64,000 bases of DNA from CALGLS01 sp965222105 (GCA_965222105.1 CBDCTQ010000026.1:62001-126000); one strand, 5' to 3'; counted from the first letter of the stretch, positions 51,063 through 60,458 are shown. The notes: a model not told the origin generated them from the sequence alone. Made by a program: numbers and translations.

Positions 51063-53456
51063 ATGTCCTACCTCATACATTTTCCCGACAATCCCTTTTT
51101 CAAAAAGTTGGAAATGCCGTTTCAAGTTCGGTTTAGTTTTAAACACGTTATCGATTTTTGGCACAACCTGGCCGCAGAACACGAAGACGATGACATGGCC
51201 AACCTGGTGCAACCCATACTAGACAAGATCGAAAAAATACCGGAGCTGAAAGAGCCGTTTACCGATCCATCGTTTATCGAAAAGCACGAAGCCATTCTCA
51301 GAAAATTGTTCTATCCTATCTTCCCGACCATCACTACCACAAACGACATCAAAATGGCCGGGATGCCTTTTTTGCCCATCTGGTTCAATGCCACCGAGCG
51401 GTTTCAATCCATCCTGGATAAAGCCGGGGGGCCTGAAGCCGTTCAAATGCGGATCGACAATGAAGACATGATGTACGTCTACGCCGCTGCCTTCATCCTC
51501 AACGTGCAATACGGCGGTAACATCAACTACAAACAAACGTCTTTTTTCGACATTCCCGACAAAACCACCGGGATTCTTCACCATTACCGGGTTCATTTCA
51601 ATGCCGATTTTTTCCGGTTTATCGCTGCTGATGATTTCGTACCTCCAACGCAGGAAGAGATCAAACATCTGATCGACAATTTTGAAAACATCCAGCTCTG
51701 GAAGGAGAGAATCCCGCCCAACAGCCATATCCTGGAAGGCTTCTCGGTACTCAAATTGTTCGATGTCACTCCGGAAGAAGCGATCTCTTCGCTTAAGCAT
51801 CATTTGCTGAAAAGAGATGCCCTCCTTAACAAGGAAACAATGGAAAGTATCCGGCTCAATTTGTCGTCATTGCTCAATATCCCCGATGTCAAATTCGGTG
51901 TTATGGCGTTCGACCAACAACACGATATGCTCAAGCCTCTCGGAAAAGGATTCTGGAACAGTATTTCCCTTACCGGGTTTGAAACCGAAAAAGCGAACCA
52001 GGCGTTTTGTAATTTCTCCCACCACGAAGTCCTGACCAACAAAAAGCCACTTGCTGTGGCATCAATTGATTCTGAATTTATCGAAAAGAGCCCCCTTGCC
52101 AAAAAAATGGTTGACCAAAATCTGAAAAGCTATGTAGTCATTCCATTGGTATACAACGATAAGGTGATCGGCATCCTGGAGCTGGGTTCTGAAAAAGAAC
52201 GCCAGATCAGTGCTGTAACCCCCAAGATGATGGAGCTGGTCACCCCGCTGTTCACCACAGCCATTCAACGCTCTATTGATGAATACGAAACCCGCCTGGA
52301 GGCCATCATTCAGGAAAAATGTACAGCCATCCACCCGGCCGTTTCCTGGCGCTTCTTGGAAGCCGCCGAAAAACTGTTGGAAGAGCAAAGGGTTAATGCC
52401 AACGCCGATATGGAAGAGATCGTTTTCCCGGATGTGTTCCCGCTCTACGGACAGTCGGACATCAAAGGCTCTTCGACCGAACGCAACGCCTCTATCCAGT
52501 CCGACATGATCGAACAACTCAATGCCGCCAAAGGCGTATTCCGCAAAGCCATCGAACAGCAACACCTGCCGATATATGAAAAACTGAGTTTTCGGATCGA
52601 CAATTACATCCGCAAATTCAAAAGAGGACTTGGCGCCGGCGATGAAATAAAAGTACTCGATTTTCTGAAAAGAGAAATATATCCCGTTTTCAAACACCTC
52701 AGCGAAACCGATGATCATTTGGCGCAGGTTGTCAACAACTACAATCAACTGCTCGACAAAGACCTGGGTGTTATTTACAAAAAAAGAAAAAACTACGAAC
52801 AAAGCGTCACCACCATCAACGAAACCATTTCAGATTACATCGAAACAGCACAACACGCCGCCCAACAAATGTTTCCCCATTATTTTGAAAAATACCAGAC
52901 CGACGGTGTCGAACACGATATGTACATCGGCCAGTCGGTGGTGAGCAACCGGACGTTTCACCCGCTGCACCTACACAACCTGCGCCTCTGGCAACTCATG
53001 GTGATCTGCGAAGCCGAAAACAAGGTATACCATATCATCGACCAACTGCCGGTACCCCTGCGCGTGGCTTCCCTGGTACTGATACACAGCAATTCCATAA
53101 CAATACGTTTCCGAAAAGAAGAAAAACGCTTCGATGTCGACGGCGCTTACAATGTGCGTTATGAGATCATTAAAAAGCGGATCGACAAGGCCCTCATCAA
53201 AGGTACCAAAGAACGGCTTACCCAGGTAGGCAAGATCGCCATCGTCTATTCACAGGAAGCGGAAGCCGCTGAATACACCAGCTACCTGGAATACATGAGG
53301 TCGATCAAATACATCGGCCCGGAAATAGAGCGGCTCGACCTGGAGGAGATGCAGGGCGTAAGCGGTATGAAAGCTCTGCGAGTGACGATTTTGTACAATA
53401 AAGAAAATAAAAAATCCCGGCGCTCTGCTGAAGTACTTGAAAAGGTGAAGGTTTGA
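51063..53456 (+). CDS. Large GAF-domain protein of unknown function
   Basis: 797 residues from ATG 51063 (MSYLIHFPDNPFFKKLEMPF); 23 codons of open frame before it are inside the MITE-like element. No membrane segments. Region 1-280 helical, no known motif. Around 300-430 a GAF-like domain (NKETMESIRLNLSSLLNIPD, AVASIDSEFIEKSPLAKKMV, YVVIPLVYNDKVIGILELGS), which usually binds a small ligand or nucleotide. C-terminal half (460-797) is helical, with VSNRTFHPLHLHNLRLWQLM. No kinase or HTH part, so it is not a classical sensor. I associate this layout with Bacteroidota only. Role unknown. Confidence 0.8.
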   Translation: MSYLIHFPDNPFFKKLEMPFQVRFSFKHVIDFWHNLAAEHEDDDMANLVQPILDKIEKIPELKEPFTDPSFIEKHEAILRKLFYPIFPTITTTNDIKMAGMPFLPIWFNATERFQSILDKAGGPEAVQMRIDNEDMMYVYAAAFILNVQYGGNINYKQTSFFDIPDKTTGILHHYRVHFNADFFRFIAADDFVPPTQEEIKHLIDNFENIQLWKERIPPNSHILEGFSVLKLFDVTPEEAISSLKHHLLKRDALLNKETMESIRLNLSSLLNIPDVKFGVMAFDQQHDMLKPLGKGFWNSISLTGFETEKANQAFCNFSHHEVLTNKKPLAVASIDSEFIEKSPLAKKMVDQNLKSYVVIPLVYNDKVIGILELGSEKERQISAVTPKMMELVTPLFTTAIQRSIDEYETRLEAIIQEKCTAIHPAVSWRFLEAAEKLLEEQRVNANADMEEIVFPDVFPLYGQSDIKGSSTERNASIQSDMIEQLNAAKGVFRKAIEQQHLPIYEKLSFRIDNYIRKFKRGLGAGDEIKVLDFLKREIYPVFKHLSETDDHLAQVVNNYNQLLDKDLGVIYKKRKNYEQSVTTINETISDYIETAQHAAQQMFPHYFEKYQTDGVEHDMYIGQSVVSNRTFHPLHLHNLRLWQLMVICEAENKVYHIIDQLPVPLRVASLVLIHSNSITIRFRKEEKRFDVDGAYNVRYEIIKKRIDKALIKGTKERLTQVGKIAIVYSQEAEAAEYTSYLEYMRSIKYIGPEIERLDLEEMQGVSGMKALRVTILYNKENKKSRRSAEVLEKVKV

Positions 53457-53512
53457 TTGGTGACTGCCTCCGGCAGTTAAAATTTGCTGATTGGATAATT
53501 TGCTTATGCTTA

Positions 53513-53548
53513 CCGTGAAGGCGTAGCGGTAGCGGAGTCCTTCATGGT
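53513..53548. repeat. Dispersed 36-bp palindromic repeat, copy 2
   Basis: CCGTGAAGG ... CCTTCATGG around GCGTAGCGGTAGCGGAGT; two substitutions from the copy at 30023-30058. Also nearby: CCCGCC/GGCGGG hairpin at about 53566-53584. Confidence 0.6.
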
Positions 53549-53587
53549 GCTGATGTTACCCGTGAAGCCCGCCTTCCCGGCGGGGAC

Positions 53588-53618
53588 TATCTCTAAAACC
53601 GCAAATACCGTACGGTAA
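53588..53618 (-). repeat. Duplicated 3' tail of amn
   Basis: 31 bases nearly identical (two changes) to 53719-53749, the end of the amn gene. On the minus strand both read ...TVRxLRF-stop (here FTVRYLRF). The copy lies about 100 bases behind the real stop, with weaker similarity extending into the spacer. It looks like a remnant of a tandem duplication of the gene end. Confidence 0.6.
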
Positions 53619-53723
53619 ATCAATATCCGTCCTTCACTGATCATCTTTACACCGATATCAAAGTAAAGCTGTTGACATCAACACATCATTCATTAGCAAA
53701 TCAGCATATCATAACTTGTATCT

Positions 53724-54497
53724 CTAAAACCGCAAATGCCGCACGGTAAGGGCGTTGTTGATCAGTTGCTTGAGAGAGTCGATGCCGATTTTGAGGTGGA
53801 GTTCGGCAAATTTTTCGGTGACCACCTGGTCGCTTTTTTCCGTTTTCACACCTTCGGGTATCATGGGCATATCAGACACCAGCAGGAGGGCTCCTGCTGG
53901 TATGCTGTTTTTGAAAGCGGCGATGAAGATAGTAGCCGTCTCCATGTCTACGCCTATAGGCCGGAGTGATTTAAGGTATTTTTTAAAGTCCTTTCGGTGT
54001 TCCCAAACCCTTTTATTGGTGGTATAGATGGTCCCCGTCCAGTAGTCGCGGTTGTATTCGCGAATGGTGGTGGAGATGGCTTTTTGAAGAGCGAACGAAG
54101 GCAGGGCAGGCACTTCGGGAGGCAGATAGTCGTTGGACGTTCCTTCGCCCCGGATGGCAGCAATGGGGAGGATGAGATCACCCACCTTATTTTTTTTGTT
54201 TTTCATGCCGCCGCACTTTCCCAGGAATAGGCAAGCCTTTGGCTGGACGGCAGTGATCAGGTCGATGATGGTGCCGGCGTTGGGGCTGCCCATCCCGAAG
54301 TTGATCATGGTGATGTTTCCGGCAGTAGCGGACGGCATAGAGCGGTTGGCGCCTTTGATCTCCACGCCATGAATCTCGGCAAACATGCGGAGATATCTGC
54401 TGAAATTGACCAGCAGGATGTATTCGCCGAAATCTTCAATTGCGGTACCGGTATAGCGGGGAAGCCAATTGTCTACGATTTCCTTCTTGGTTTTCAT
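53724..54497 (-). CDS. amn: AMP nucleosidase, short form
   Basis: Splits AMP to adenine and ribose 5-phosphate. 257 residues from ATG 54497 (MKTKKEIVDNWLPRYTGTAI); the longer frame to 54569 overlaps the upstream gene. Phosphorylase-fold motifs: INFGMGSPNAGTIIDLI, LFLGKCGGMKNKKNKVGDLI and LRPIGVDMETATIFIAAF with the Glu-Met-Glu-type active-site element. The catalytic half only is present, without the N-terminal regulatory domain of the 480-residue E. coli enzyme, as usual in Bacteroidota. A DUF6089 gene ends 50 bases upstream on the same strand. Confidence 0.92.
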   Translation of the reverse strand: MKTKKEIVDNWLPRYTGTAIEDFGEYILLVNFSRYLRMFAEIHGVEIKGANRSMPSATAGNITMINFGMGSPNAGTIIDLITAVQPKACLFLGKCGGMKNKKNKVGDLILPIAAIRGEGTSNDYLPPEVPALPSFALQKAISTTIREYNRDYWTGTIYTTNKRVWEHRKDFKKYLKSLRPIGVDMETATIFIAAFKNSIPAGALLLVSDMPMIPEGVKTEKSDQVVTEKFAELHLKIGIDSLKQLINNALTVRHLRF

Positions 54498-54547
54498 ATC
54501 CTGGATTTTATAGCTTTTCCTTGTCGAAATACCAAGCAAACTTTTGG

Positions 54548-55372
54548 CTATCGGGAATAGGTTGGGCAACGCAGATCCCCAAAGTAGTAGACGAGGCTAA
54601 GGCCGAGGAAGGCAAAGCTATCATTGTTGGAGCTGTCGCCGCGCAGGTGTCCTTCCTGCCCGATGTCTCTCAAAGACATATCCGACAAAGCCACAGCAGT
54701 TTCTCCGCGGAGTGCTTCCAGATCGTCCATGTCGGGATATTCGGTGGAAACGTCGTCGAGGTAGTCGGTGAAGAGTCGTCGTCCGCTCAGTTCGAGGTTG
54801 AGGCTCCACTCATAGCTGAGGTCTATTTTAAGGCCTACGCCGTAAACGATGGCTCCCTGGATGGAGTAGTATTCTTCGCCTTTGAATTGACCTTCGGTGC
54901 CCATTTCGCGGAGCTGGTACCATTCGCCCTCGTATTCGGCCATGGGGTCGAAGTAGAAGACGGACAGTCCGGCAAAGAGATAGGGGGTATAAAAATTGGT
55001 TGAACTGCCGTGGTCGTAGGGCAGAAAGTTGAATTCGAGTTGTCCGGCACCATCGAATACCACGGATTTGAAGTGGAGGTTTCGTTCGAGTTCGAAGCTG
55101 CTTTTGGAGTCGGAGTCGTAGGCACTGACGGTTCCGTAGTTGGCCGAAAATTTAAAGCAGAGGCGGTTGTTAAAGTTGTAGCGGGCGAGGACTCCTGCCG
55201 CTAATCCCGGTCTTTTCAGATTGAAAGAGCTATTGATGTCGCCGTAATAATGGGACATTCCGATCCATCCGCCGGCTTCCCATCCTTGTTGAGCAGTGGC
55301 GATTGTAGTGCAACTGAGGCAAAAAAGTAAAAGAATAAACGTGTTTTTCACCGATAGTAATTTATTGTTCAT
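54548..55372 (-). CDS. DUF6089-family outer-membrane beta-barrel protein
   Basis: 274 residues from ATG 55372. The start is fixed by a perfect -7 element just in front (55392-55399) and by the signal peptide NTFILLLFCLSCTTIATAQ; the longer frame to 55486 is rejected. Mature part begins QQGWEAGGWIGMSHYYGDIN, the DUF6089 hallmark, then alternating strands to LSLVYYFGDLRCP. An outer-membrane barrel of unknown role; relatives sit close to amn or Bam/isoprenoid genes in Bacteroidota. Amn is probably in the same transcript. Confidence 0.85.
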   Translation of the reverse strand: MNNKLLSVKNTFILLLFCLSCTTIATAQQGWEAGGWIGMSHYYGDINSSFNLKRPGLAAGVLARYNFNNRLCFKFSANYGTVSAYDSDSKSSFELERNLHFKSVVFDGAGQLEFNFLPYDHGSSTNFYTPYLFAGLSVFYFDPMAEYEGEWYQLREMGTEGQFKGEEYYSIQGAIVYGVGLKIDLSYEWSLNLELSGRRLFTDYLDDVSTEYPDMDDLEALRGETAVALSDMSLRDIGQEGHLRGDSSNNDSFAFLGLSLVYYFGDLRCPTYSR

Positions 55373-55391
55373 GAGTGCTGAAAAAGATACG

Positions 55392-55399
55392 CAAAGGTA
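55392..55399 (-). promoter_or_regulatory. -7 promoter element for the DUF6089-amn unit
   Basis: Minus-strand TACCTTTG, 20 bases before ATG 55372. Decides the start. Confidence 0.55.
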
Positions 55400-55589
55400 A
55401 GGAAGTTTTTTGAACGGGGTATTTTTGCGCAAGCAGGTTCCAACTACAACGCGAAATTGGCATTTTTGGTATTCTGATCGGACCACTTCGTAGTCATTAG
55501 GTCCCGGTGTTTAACTATTTTTTGTACAAATGATCAAATATACTCCAGTCGAGATGGCAAGAAACAGGCCAGAGTGCCGATAACGGGTG

Positions 55590-56486
55590 CTATAAAACGA
55601 CCAGTTGGTAGGCGGAAAGCAATTTTTTGGCGGCAGCAGGATTGGTGGTGAATCCCAACAGAAAGCCTCCACCTCCCGCGCCGCAGAGTTTCAGCTTGGT
55701 ATGGCTGGAAGCGAGGCAGTCGAGCCAAGCAGTTTGGAAGGGGGTGGGTATCATATCGGTGAAATACTTGTATTGAAAATGGCTTATGAGATGCATCAAG
55801 TCCAGAAGATCAGTATTTTTTTGGTGTAGGGTGGCGTCGATGGCATCTTCTACCAGGAGAATTAGTTCAGCTTCCAGCCGGTTGGTGTAGGAGGGTTCGT
55901 TGCACCATTTATTGAACAATGCCACCCAGGGGCCGGTTTGTCGGGTGATGCCAGTGTCGAGCAGAAAAAACCCGGAGGGGAATGAATGCGATCCCGATAA
56001 CGGGAAGGGGCATTGGTTGTCGAACAAGATGCCGCGTTGCAGATAGCTGACCAGCGGGTCGGCTCCGGAGCTGTTGCCGTGGAAGCAGCTTTCGATCCGG
56101 GCGAGCTGTTGTTGAAGGGTTGCCAACTCTTTGGTTTCATTGGGTTCGATTTTGCGTAAAGCAAACCGCTCATAAACGGCCGCAGTGACAGCCCCGGAGC
56201 TCCCCAGCCCATAACCACCTGGAATTTTCGACGCAAAGTAAAAGTCTTGTTGGAGAAAATCTTCAAGGGCAGGGATATCGATCAGAGCCGGATGGTATTT
56301 TTTGCAATGATCTGCTATTTGGCGCAAGCCTTGCTGATGGGGTTCCAATTTTTTTTCCTTTCCGGAAATGCGTTGCCATTGCCCCTTATAAGTAAATAAT
56401 GGAAAGGCCAGCGCTTTTGCGCCAAATATAACGGTGTACTCGCCGAATAAAAGGAGTTTGGCCGGGTATCGCCGGGTGGTGGGCAT
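55590..56486 (-). CDS. Mevalonate kinase, GHMP family
   Basis: Phosphorylates mevalonate on the way to isopentenyl diphosphate. 298 residues from ATG 56486 (MPTTRRYPAKLLLFGEYTVI). Motifs: GGYGLGSSGAVTAAVYERF, the ATP-binding PxxxGLGSS loop, ESCFHGNSSGADPLVSYLQR, with the catalytic Asp, and KLCGAGGGGFLLGF near the end. Shorter than archetypes, similar to Bacteroidota enzymes. The gene follows batB by 50 bases in the same direction, so it may be read from the same transcript. Other mevalonate-pathway genes are not in the window; a related GHMP kinase (phosphomevalonate) is the alternative. Confidence 0.82.
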   Translation of the reverse strand: MPTTRRYPAKLLLFGEYTVIFGAKALAFPLFTYKGQWQRISGKEKKLEPHQQGLRQIADHCKKYHPALIDIPALEDFLQQDFYFASKIPGGYGLGSSGAVTAAVYERFALRKIEPNETKELATLQQQLARIESCFHGNSSGADPLVSYLQRGILFDNQCPFPLSGSHSFPSGFFLLDTGITRQTGPWVALFNKWCNEPSYTNRLEAELILLVEDAIDATLHQKNTDLLDLMHLISHFQYKYFTDMIPTPFQTAWLDCLASSHTKLKLCGAGGGGFLLGFTTNPAAAKKLLSAYQLVVL

Positions 56487-56536
56487 GTGTAAACAGTATT
56501 TTTTTGAATTGGATTTTGGGTTATGTCTATTATTGT

Positions 56537-57565
56537 TTACCCAAAAAAGTCTTTTCCTTCCATCCATTTATTTTTGCCGTACGACAGGAGGAATTCGATG
56601 ATGATGAGCAGCAACCCCAGGGCGATGAAGTATTGAAAATAGCTTTCAAATTCACTGAAGGATCGCTGTTCGAGTTCTCTCTTTTCGACCTTTTCCAGTT
56701 TACTGCGTAGGTCGTCGAGTACTTGCTCTCCGTTGGCCAGGTTGAAGTAACCGCCAGCGCCTGCTGTGGCCAGTTGGCGGAGCATATCTTCGTTGATGTG
56801 GGTGCGCACGGGGTTGCCGGTGTGGTCGCGTTTGAGATCGCGACGTCCGCCCCCCAGCGAAACCGGAATGGTAGCCCCTTCGGTAGTACCCACCCCCACT
56901 GTGAACGCCAGCAACCCATTTGAGTTGGCCTGTTGCATCCGGTCGATGGCTTCCTGGTCGTGGTTTTCGCCGTCGGTTATGATGACGAGTGCTTTATGGT
57001 GCTTATTGTTTTGCTCGAAAGAGCGCTCTGCCAGATCGATGGCTTCACTGATGGCCGTGCCCTGGGTGGGAGCCATTTCGGTGTTGGCGCTTCTCATAAA
57101 AAGTTGGGCGGCGGCGTAGTCAGTGGTCAGGGGCATTTGGAGGTAGGCGTTGCCCGCAAAAATGATGATGCCGAGCCGTTCACCTCGCAAGGCATCTATC
57201 AGCTTTACGCCAAATTGTTTGGCTCGTTCCAGCCGGTTGGGACGCACGTCTTCCGCCAGCATACTGTTGGAAATGTCAAGTGCAATAAAAATGTCGGCAC
57301 TCTTCCGGGTTACTTTTTCTTTTTTTGTTCCCCACTGTGGGTTGGCCCAGGCGATGATGAGTACGGCCAGTGCCAACATCAATAGTACAAATTTGACCAC
57401 CCGCTTGTATCGTGAATACCGGGGCATCAGTCTCAACAACAGCGACTGCTCTCCCAACAATTGCAAGGCCCGCCGCCGCATCATCCACATCCACAGGAAT
57501 GCTATGACCAGCACCGGCAACAGTGCAAAACCGTATAAATGTTGTATGTATTCGAATCGAAACAT
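56537..57565 (-). CDS. batB: BatB-like VWA membrane protein
   Basis: 342 residues with two N-terminal membrane helices (FALLPVLVIAFLWMWMM, VVKFVLLMLALAVLIIAW), a von Willebrand factor A domain (about 85-300) and a C-terminal helix (YFQYFIALGLLLIIIEFLL). MIDAS metal site: ALDISNSMLAEDVRPN, the Thr in APTQGTAISEA, and ITDGENHDQEA. Bat proteins support aerotolerance in Bacteroides fragilis; the VWA domain is thought to face the periplasm and bind partners. Directly follows batA by 9 bases. Confidence 0.9.
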   Translation of the reverse strand: MFRFEYIQHLYGFALLPVLVIAFLWMWMMRRRALQLLGEQSLLLRLMPRYSRYKRVVKFVLLMLALAVLIIAWANPQWGTKKEKVTRKSADIFIALDISNSMLAEDVRPNRLERAKQFGVKLIDALRGERLGIIIFAGNAYLQMPLTTDYAAAQLFMRSANTEMAPTQGTAISEAIDLAERSFEQNNKHHKALVIITDGENHDQEAIDRMQQANSNGLLAFTVGVGTTEGATIPVSLGGGRRDLKRDHTGNPVRTHINEDMLRQLATAGAGGYFNLANGEQVLDDLRSKLEKVEKRELEQRSFSEFESYFQYFIALGLLLIIIEFLLSYGKNKWMEGKDFFG

Positions 57566-57574
57566 GGTTGTTGT

Positions 57575-58573
57575 TTAAGGAATACTCCGCAGCAAGGTAT
57601 AACGCAGCAAGAGTTCCAGCGCCAAAAAGATCATTCCCCAAAGGGCAAAGCGATGGAAGCGTTCGGACTCCCGTTTGATCGTAGTCGTTTCGATCTTTGT
57701 TTTTTCGAGTCGGTCTATATCGCGGTATATTTTTTCCAGGGCTTGCGCCGAAGTAGCTCTAAAGTATTTGCCGCCGGTCATATCGGCAATTTTTTCGAGC
57801 AATTGTTCGTCAATCTGCACCGTAGCCAGGCCGAAGATGTATTGCCCATCGCTGCGACGGCTCACCGGTGCCAGTGCCTTGCCTCGGCTTCCCACTCCGA
57901 TCGTATACACTTTGACGTCGTACTCGCGGGCGATCTCGGCGGCGGTGATGGGTTTGATGTATCCGGCGTTGTTGTCGCCATCGGTTAGGAGAATGACGAC
58001 CTTGCTTTTGGCCTCGCTGTCTTTGAGGCGGTTGATAGAAGTAGCCAGCCCCATGCCTATGGCAGTTCCGTCTTCGAGAATGCCGCATTCGAGGTTGGTC
58101 AAAAACTCTTTGAGTACTAGGTGATCGGTGGTCAGGGGACATTGGGTAAAAGCCTCGCCGGCAAATACGGCCAGGCCGATGCGGTCGTATTTTCGTTTGT
58201 CAACAAATTCGGCTGCTACCCGTTTGCTCACTTCCAGCCGGTCGGGCCGGAAATCCTGTGCCAGCATACTGCTCGACAGATCCATCACCAGCAATATATC
58301 GATCCCTTCGGCAGTGATGTCTTCTTCTTTGTGAATTTCCTGAGGGCGGGCCATAGCAATGATCAAGGCTGCCAGACAAAGCATTCGCAACACCGGCAGC
58401 AGCCACTGTAAATACCCACGTATGGCCGCCACCCCTTTGAACCCATGCAGGCGGGGCATGGTGATGGTGGGATAATACCGCCGCCGCTGGAAGTAATACC
58501 AGGCCCCCAATGCCGGTATCAACAACAACAGCAGCAACAGATATGGATGTAGAAAATGGATATTGTCAAACAT
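57575..58573 (-). CDS. batA: BatA-like VWA membrane protein
   Basis: 332 residues, same layout as the next gene: membrane helix (YLLLLLLLIPALGAWYY), a second helix (MLCLAALIIAMARP), VWA domain about 85-290, C-terminal helix. MIDAS: LVMDLSSSMLAQDFRPDRLE, LEDGTAIGMGLATS, LLTDGDNNAGYI. VWA pair A/B is the core of the Bat system, which acts with a MoxR AAA+ ATPase and a DUF58 protein. Spacing to neighbours 10-12 bases. Confidence 0.9.
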   Translation of the reverse strand: MFDNIHFLHPYLLLLLLLIPALGAWYYFQRRRYYPTITMPRLHGFKGVAAIRGYLQWLLPVLRMLCLAALIIAMARPQEIHKEEDITAEGIDILLVMDLSSSMLAQDFRPDRLEVSKRVAAEFVDKRKYDRIGLAVFAGEAFTQCPLTTDHLVLKEFLTNLECGILEDGTAIGMGLATSINRLKDSEAKSKVVILLTDGDNNAGYIKPITAAEIAREYDVKVYTIGVGSRGKALAPVSRRSDGQYIFGLATVQIDEQLLEKIADMTGGKYFRATSAQALEKIYRDIDRLEKTKIETTTIKRESERFHRFALWGMIFLALELLLRYTLLRSIP

Positions 58574-58584
58574 GTTTTTGTAGT

Positions 58585-59574
58585 CTATTGCGGCACCTCA
58601 TTCGTCGGTTCAGTGGTTGGCTCAGCGATTATTTTTCTCGTTTTCAATACAAACTCCCTGGCTTGTTTCAACACCTGATCGTGGAAGTCGACCGGTGGTT
58701 TGGCTTTCGCAAATTTCACCAGATCGGCCACCTGTAACATATTGGTCAATTCGCCCTTCATGTTTTGGTCAAAATCGAGGGGTTGGAGCTGGCGCTGTAT
58801 CTCCGAAGTAGTCGATTCGAGTGCCTGTATCTTGTATCGGTTTTCGAGGTATTCGCGAATGATGTAGGTCAACTCACTCTGATAGGCTTTTACTTCGCCT
58901 TTTTGCCAAAGCTCTTTGTCCTGCAATTCGTTGAGTTTTTGCAAAGCCTTTTCGTGAGCCGGTATTATCCGTACGGGCGGGGGTGGGGCCTCCACTTTTT
59001 TTCTACGCCGGATAAAATAAACGATCAGCCCGCTAACCAGCGCCGCTATCAAGGCGCCTATCACCAGGGGAAGGGCATCGCGCCAGTTCATCGGCTCTTT
59101 GATGATGGGTTTGATCGGAGCAAGCGCCAATGAGTCGATGGCCGGGGTATATACATTTATGAGCAGGTCGTTGGTTTCGAGGGTGGAATTGCGGCGGTTG
59201 TGGTCGAAGTTGACGGCGATGGGCGGCACTACAAAGGTCCCGGAGTCGAGGATGGTGAAGGTGATATCTTGTTGGAGCACAAACCCATTGCTGGAGGGTA
59301 GAGTGTCGAGCCGACCCTTGTGGTAAATCTCTATGTGTTCGTCCTTTTCCAATTGAGTGAGGTCGATGTTTCGGATAGTAGCATCGTCGGGGTGGCGGAT
59401 ATGAAGATGTACCTGCACGCGGTCGCCGATGAGCATATGGGTGCTGTCGAGTTTGGCAGATACGTGTACTTTTTGGCCAAAGCCAGGTATTTGAGCCAGC
59501 ACAATAACAAGACAAATACAAAAAAGCAGCTTGCAGCAGTCGAAACGTGGGTATATTTTTTCTATTATCTTCAT
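58585..59574 (-). CDS. BatD/DUF4381-like membrane protein
   Basis: 329 residues: signal-like helix (LFCICLVIVLAQIPGFGQ), an Ig-like periplasmic domain (HVSAKLDSTHMLIGDRVQVH, FTILDSGTFVVPPIAVNFD), a membrane helix about 170-195 (LVIGALIAALVSGLIVYFI) and a Cys-free cytoplasmic helical part with KALQKLNELQDKELWQKGEV and ELTYIIREYLENRYKIQALE, which is like the DUF4381 proteins of MoxR operons. It lies between the DUF58 gene and batA with gaps of 14 and 11 bases. No exact role known. Confidence 0.8.
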   Translation of the reverse strand: MKIIEKIYPRFDCCKLLFCICLVIVLAQIPGFGQKVHVSAKLDSTHMLIGDRVQVHLHIRHPDDATIRNIDLTQLEKDEHIEIYHKGRLDTLPSSNGFVLQQDITFTILDSGTFVVPPIAVNFDHNRRNSTLETNDLLINVYTPAIDSLALAPIKPIIKEPMNWRDALPLVIGALIAALVSGLIVYFIRRRKKVEAPPPPVRIIPAHEKALQKLNELQDKELWQKGEVKAYQSELTYIIREYLENRYKIQALESTTSEIQRQLQPLDFDQNMKGELTNMLQVADLVKFAKAKPPVDFHDQVLKQAREFVLKTRKIIAEPTTEPTNEVPQ

Positions 59575-59588
59575 ATACCGGAAGGCGG

Positions 59589-60458
59589 TTATTTAGCTCT
59601 TTTTTTGAAAAAACGCAACAAGGCGTTTACGTAATCTTCATTGGTGCGGATACTTACGGTGTCGCCTCCTGATTTACGGAAAGTATTTTTAAAATAATCG
59701 AAATTACGACTAAAATTGGCGCGGTAAAGCTGCCGTACTTCCGGTATGGCTGTATCGATCCATCCCAGCTTTCCGGTTTCGGCATCGAGGGCGCGGATCA
59801 GGCCCACGTTGGGCAGTTCGCTTTCTTTGGGATCGTAGAGGTGGAGGCCCACCACGTCGTGCCGACGGGCGGCGATGCGCAGGGGGTTTTCGTAGCCCGA
59901 CGACATAAAGTCGGAAATGACAAAGGTGATGCTTCGCTTTTTTATCAGGTTGTTGAGGTATTCCAGGGCGGCGCCTATGTTGGTACCTTTGCCCTGGGGT
60001 TGGAAGTTGAGCAATTCGCGGATGATGCGCAGGATGTGTTGTTTTCCCTTTTTGGGAGGGATGAATTTTTCAATCCTGTCGGAAAAAAACAAGACGCCTA
60101 CTTTGTCGTTGTTGTTGATCGCCGAAAAGGCCAGTACAGCACAAATTTCAGTGAGGAGTTCGTTTTTCATCTGGTTGACCGTTCCGAAGAAGGCGGAGCC
60201 ACTCAGGTCGATGACGAGCATAACGGTCAGTTCGCGCTCTTCTTCAAATATTTTGACGTGGGGGTCGCCGGTGCGGGCGGTCACATTCCAGTCGATGTTG
60301 CGCACATCGTCGCCGTATTGATAATCGCGCACTTCACTGAACGACATACCCCGCCCCTTGAAGGCACTGTGGTATTCGCCCGAGAAGATGTGTCTGCTCA
60401 GACCCCGCGTTTTGATCTCAATTTTCCGTACTTTTTTTAGTAGTTCGCTGGTTTCCAA
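59589..60458 (-). CDS. DUF58 protein of the MoxR/Bat operon
   Basis: 289 residues; KIEIKTRGLSRHIFSGEYHS and the MSFSEVRDYQYGDDVRNIDW / NVTARTGDPHVKIFEEERE segment are the defining DUF58 signature, followed by a VWA-like fold with LVIDLSGSAFFG (D-x-S-x-S) and VISDFMSSGYENPLRIAARR. Cytoplasmic. The start is TTG 60458; no ATG is found nearby upstream and the family start begins close to here. Preceded by a 197-bp spacer with repeats, so it may have its own promoter. Confidence 0.9.
   Translation of the reverse strand: METSELLKKVRKIEIKTRGLSRHIFSGEYHSAFKGRGMSFSEVRDYQYGDDVRNIDWNVTARTGDPHVKIFEEERELTVMLVIDLSGSAFFGTVNQMKNELLTEICAVLAFSAINNNDKVGVLFFSDRIEKFIPPKKGKQHILRIIRELLNFQPQGKGTNIGAALEYLNNLIKKRSITFVISDFMSSGYENPLRIAARRHDVVGLHLYDPKESELPNVGLIRALDAETGKLGWIDTAIPEVRQLYRANFSRNFDYFKNTFRKSGGDTVSIRTNEDYVNALLRFFKKRAK

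Noticed and set aside
52062..52802. 246-codon frame opposite the GAF gene
   Set aside because: Phe/Val/Leu-rich antisense shadow.
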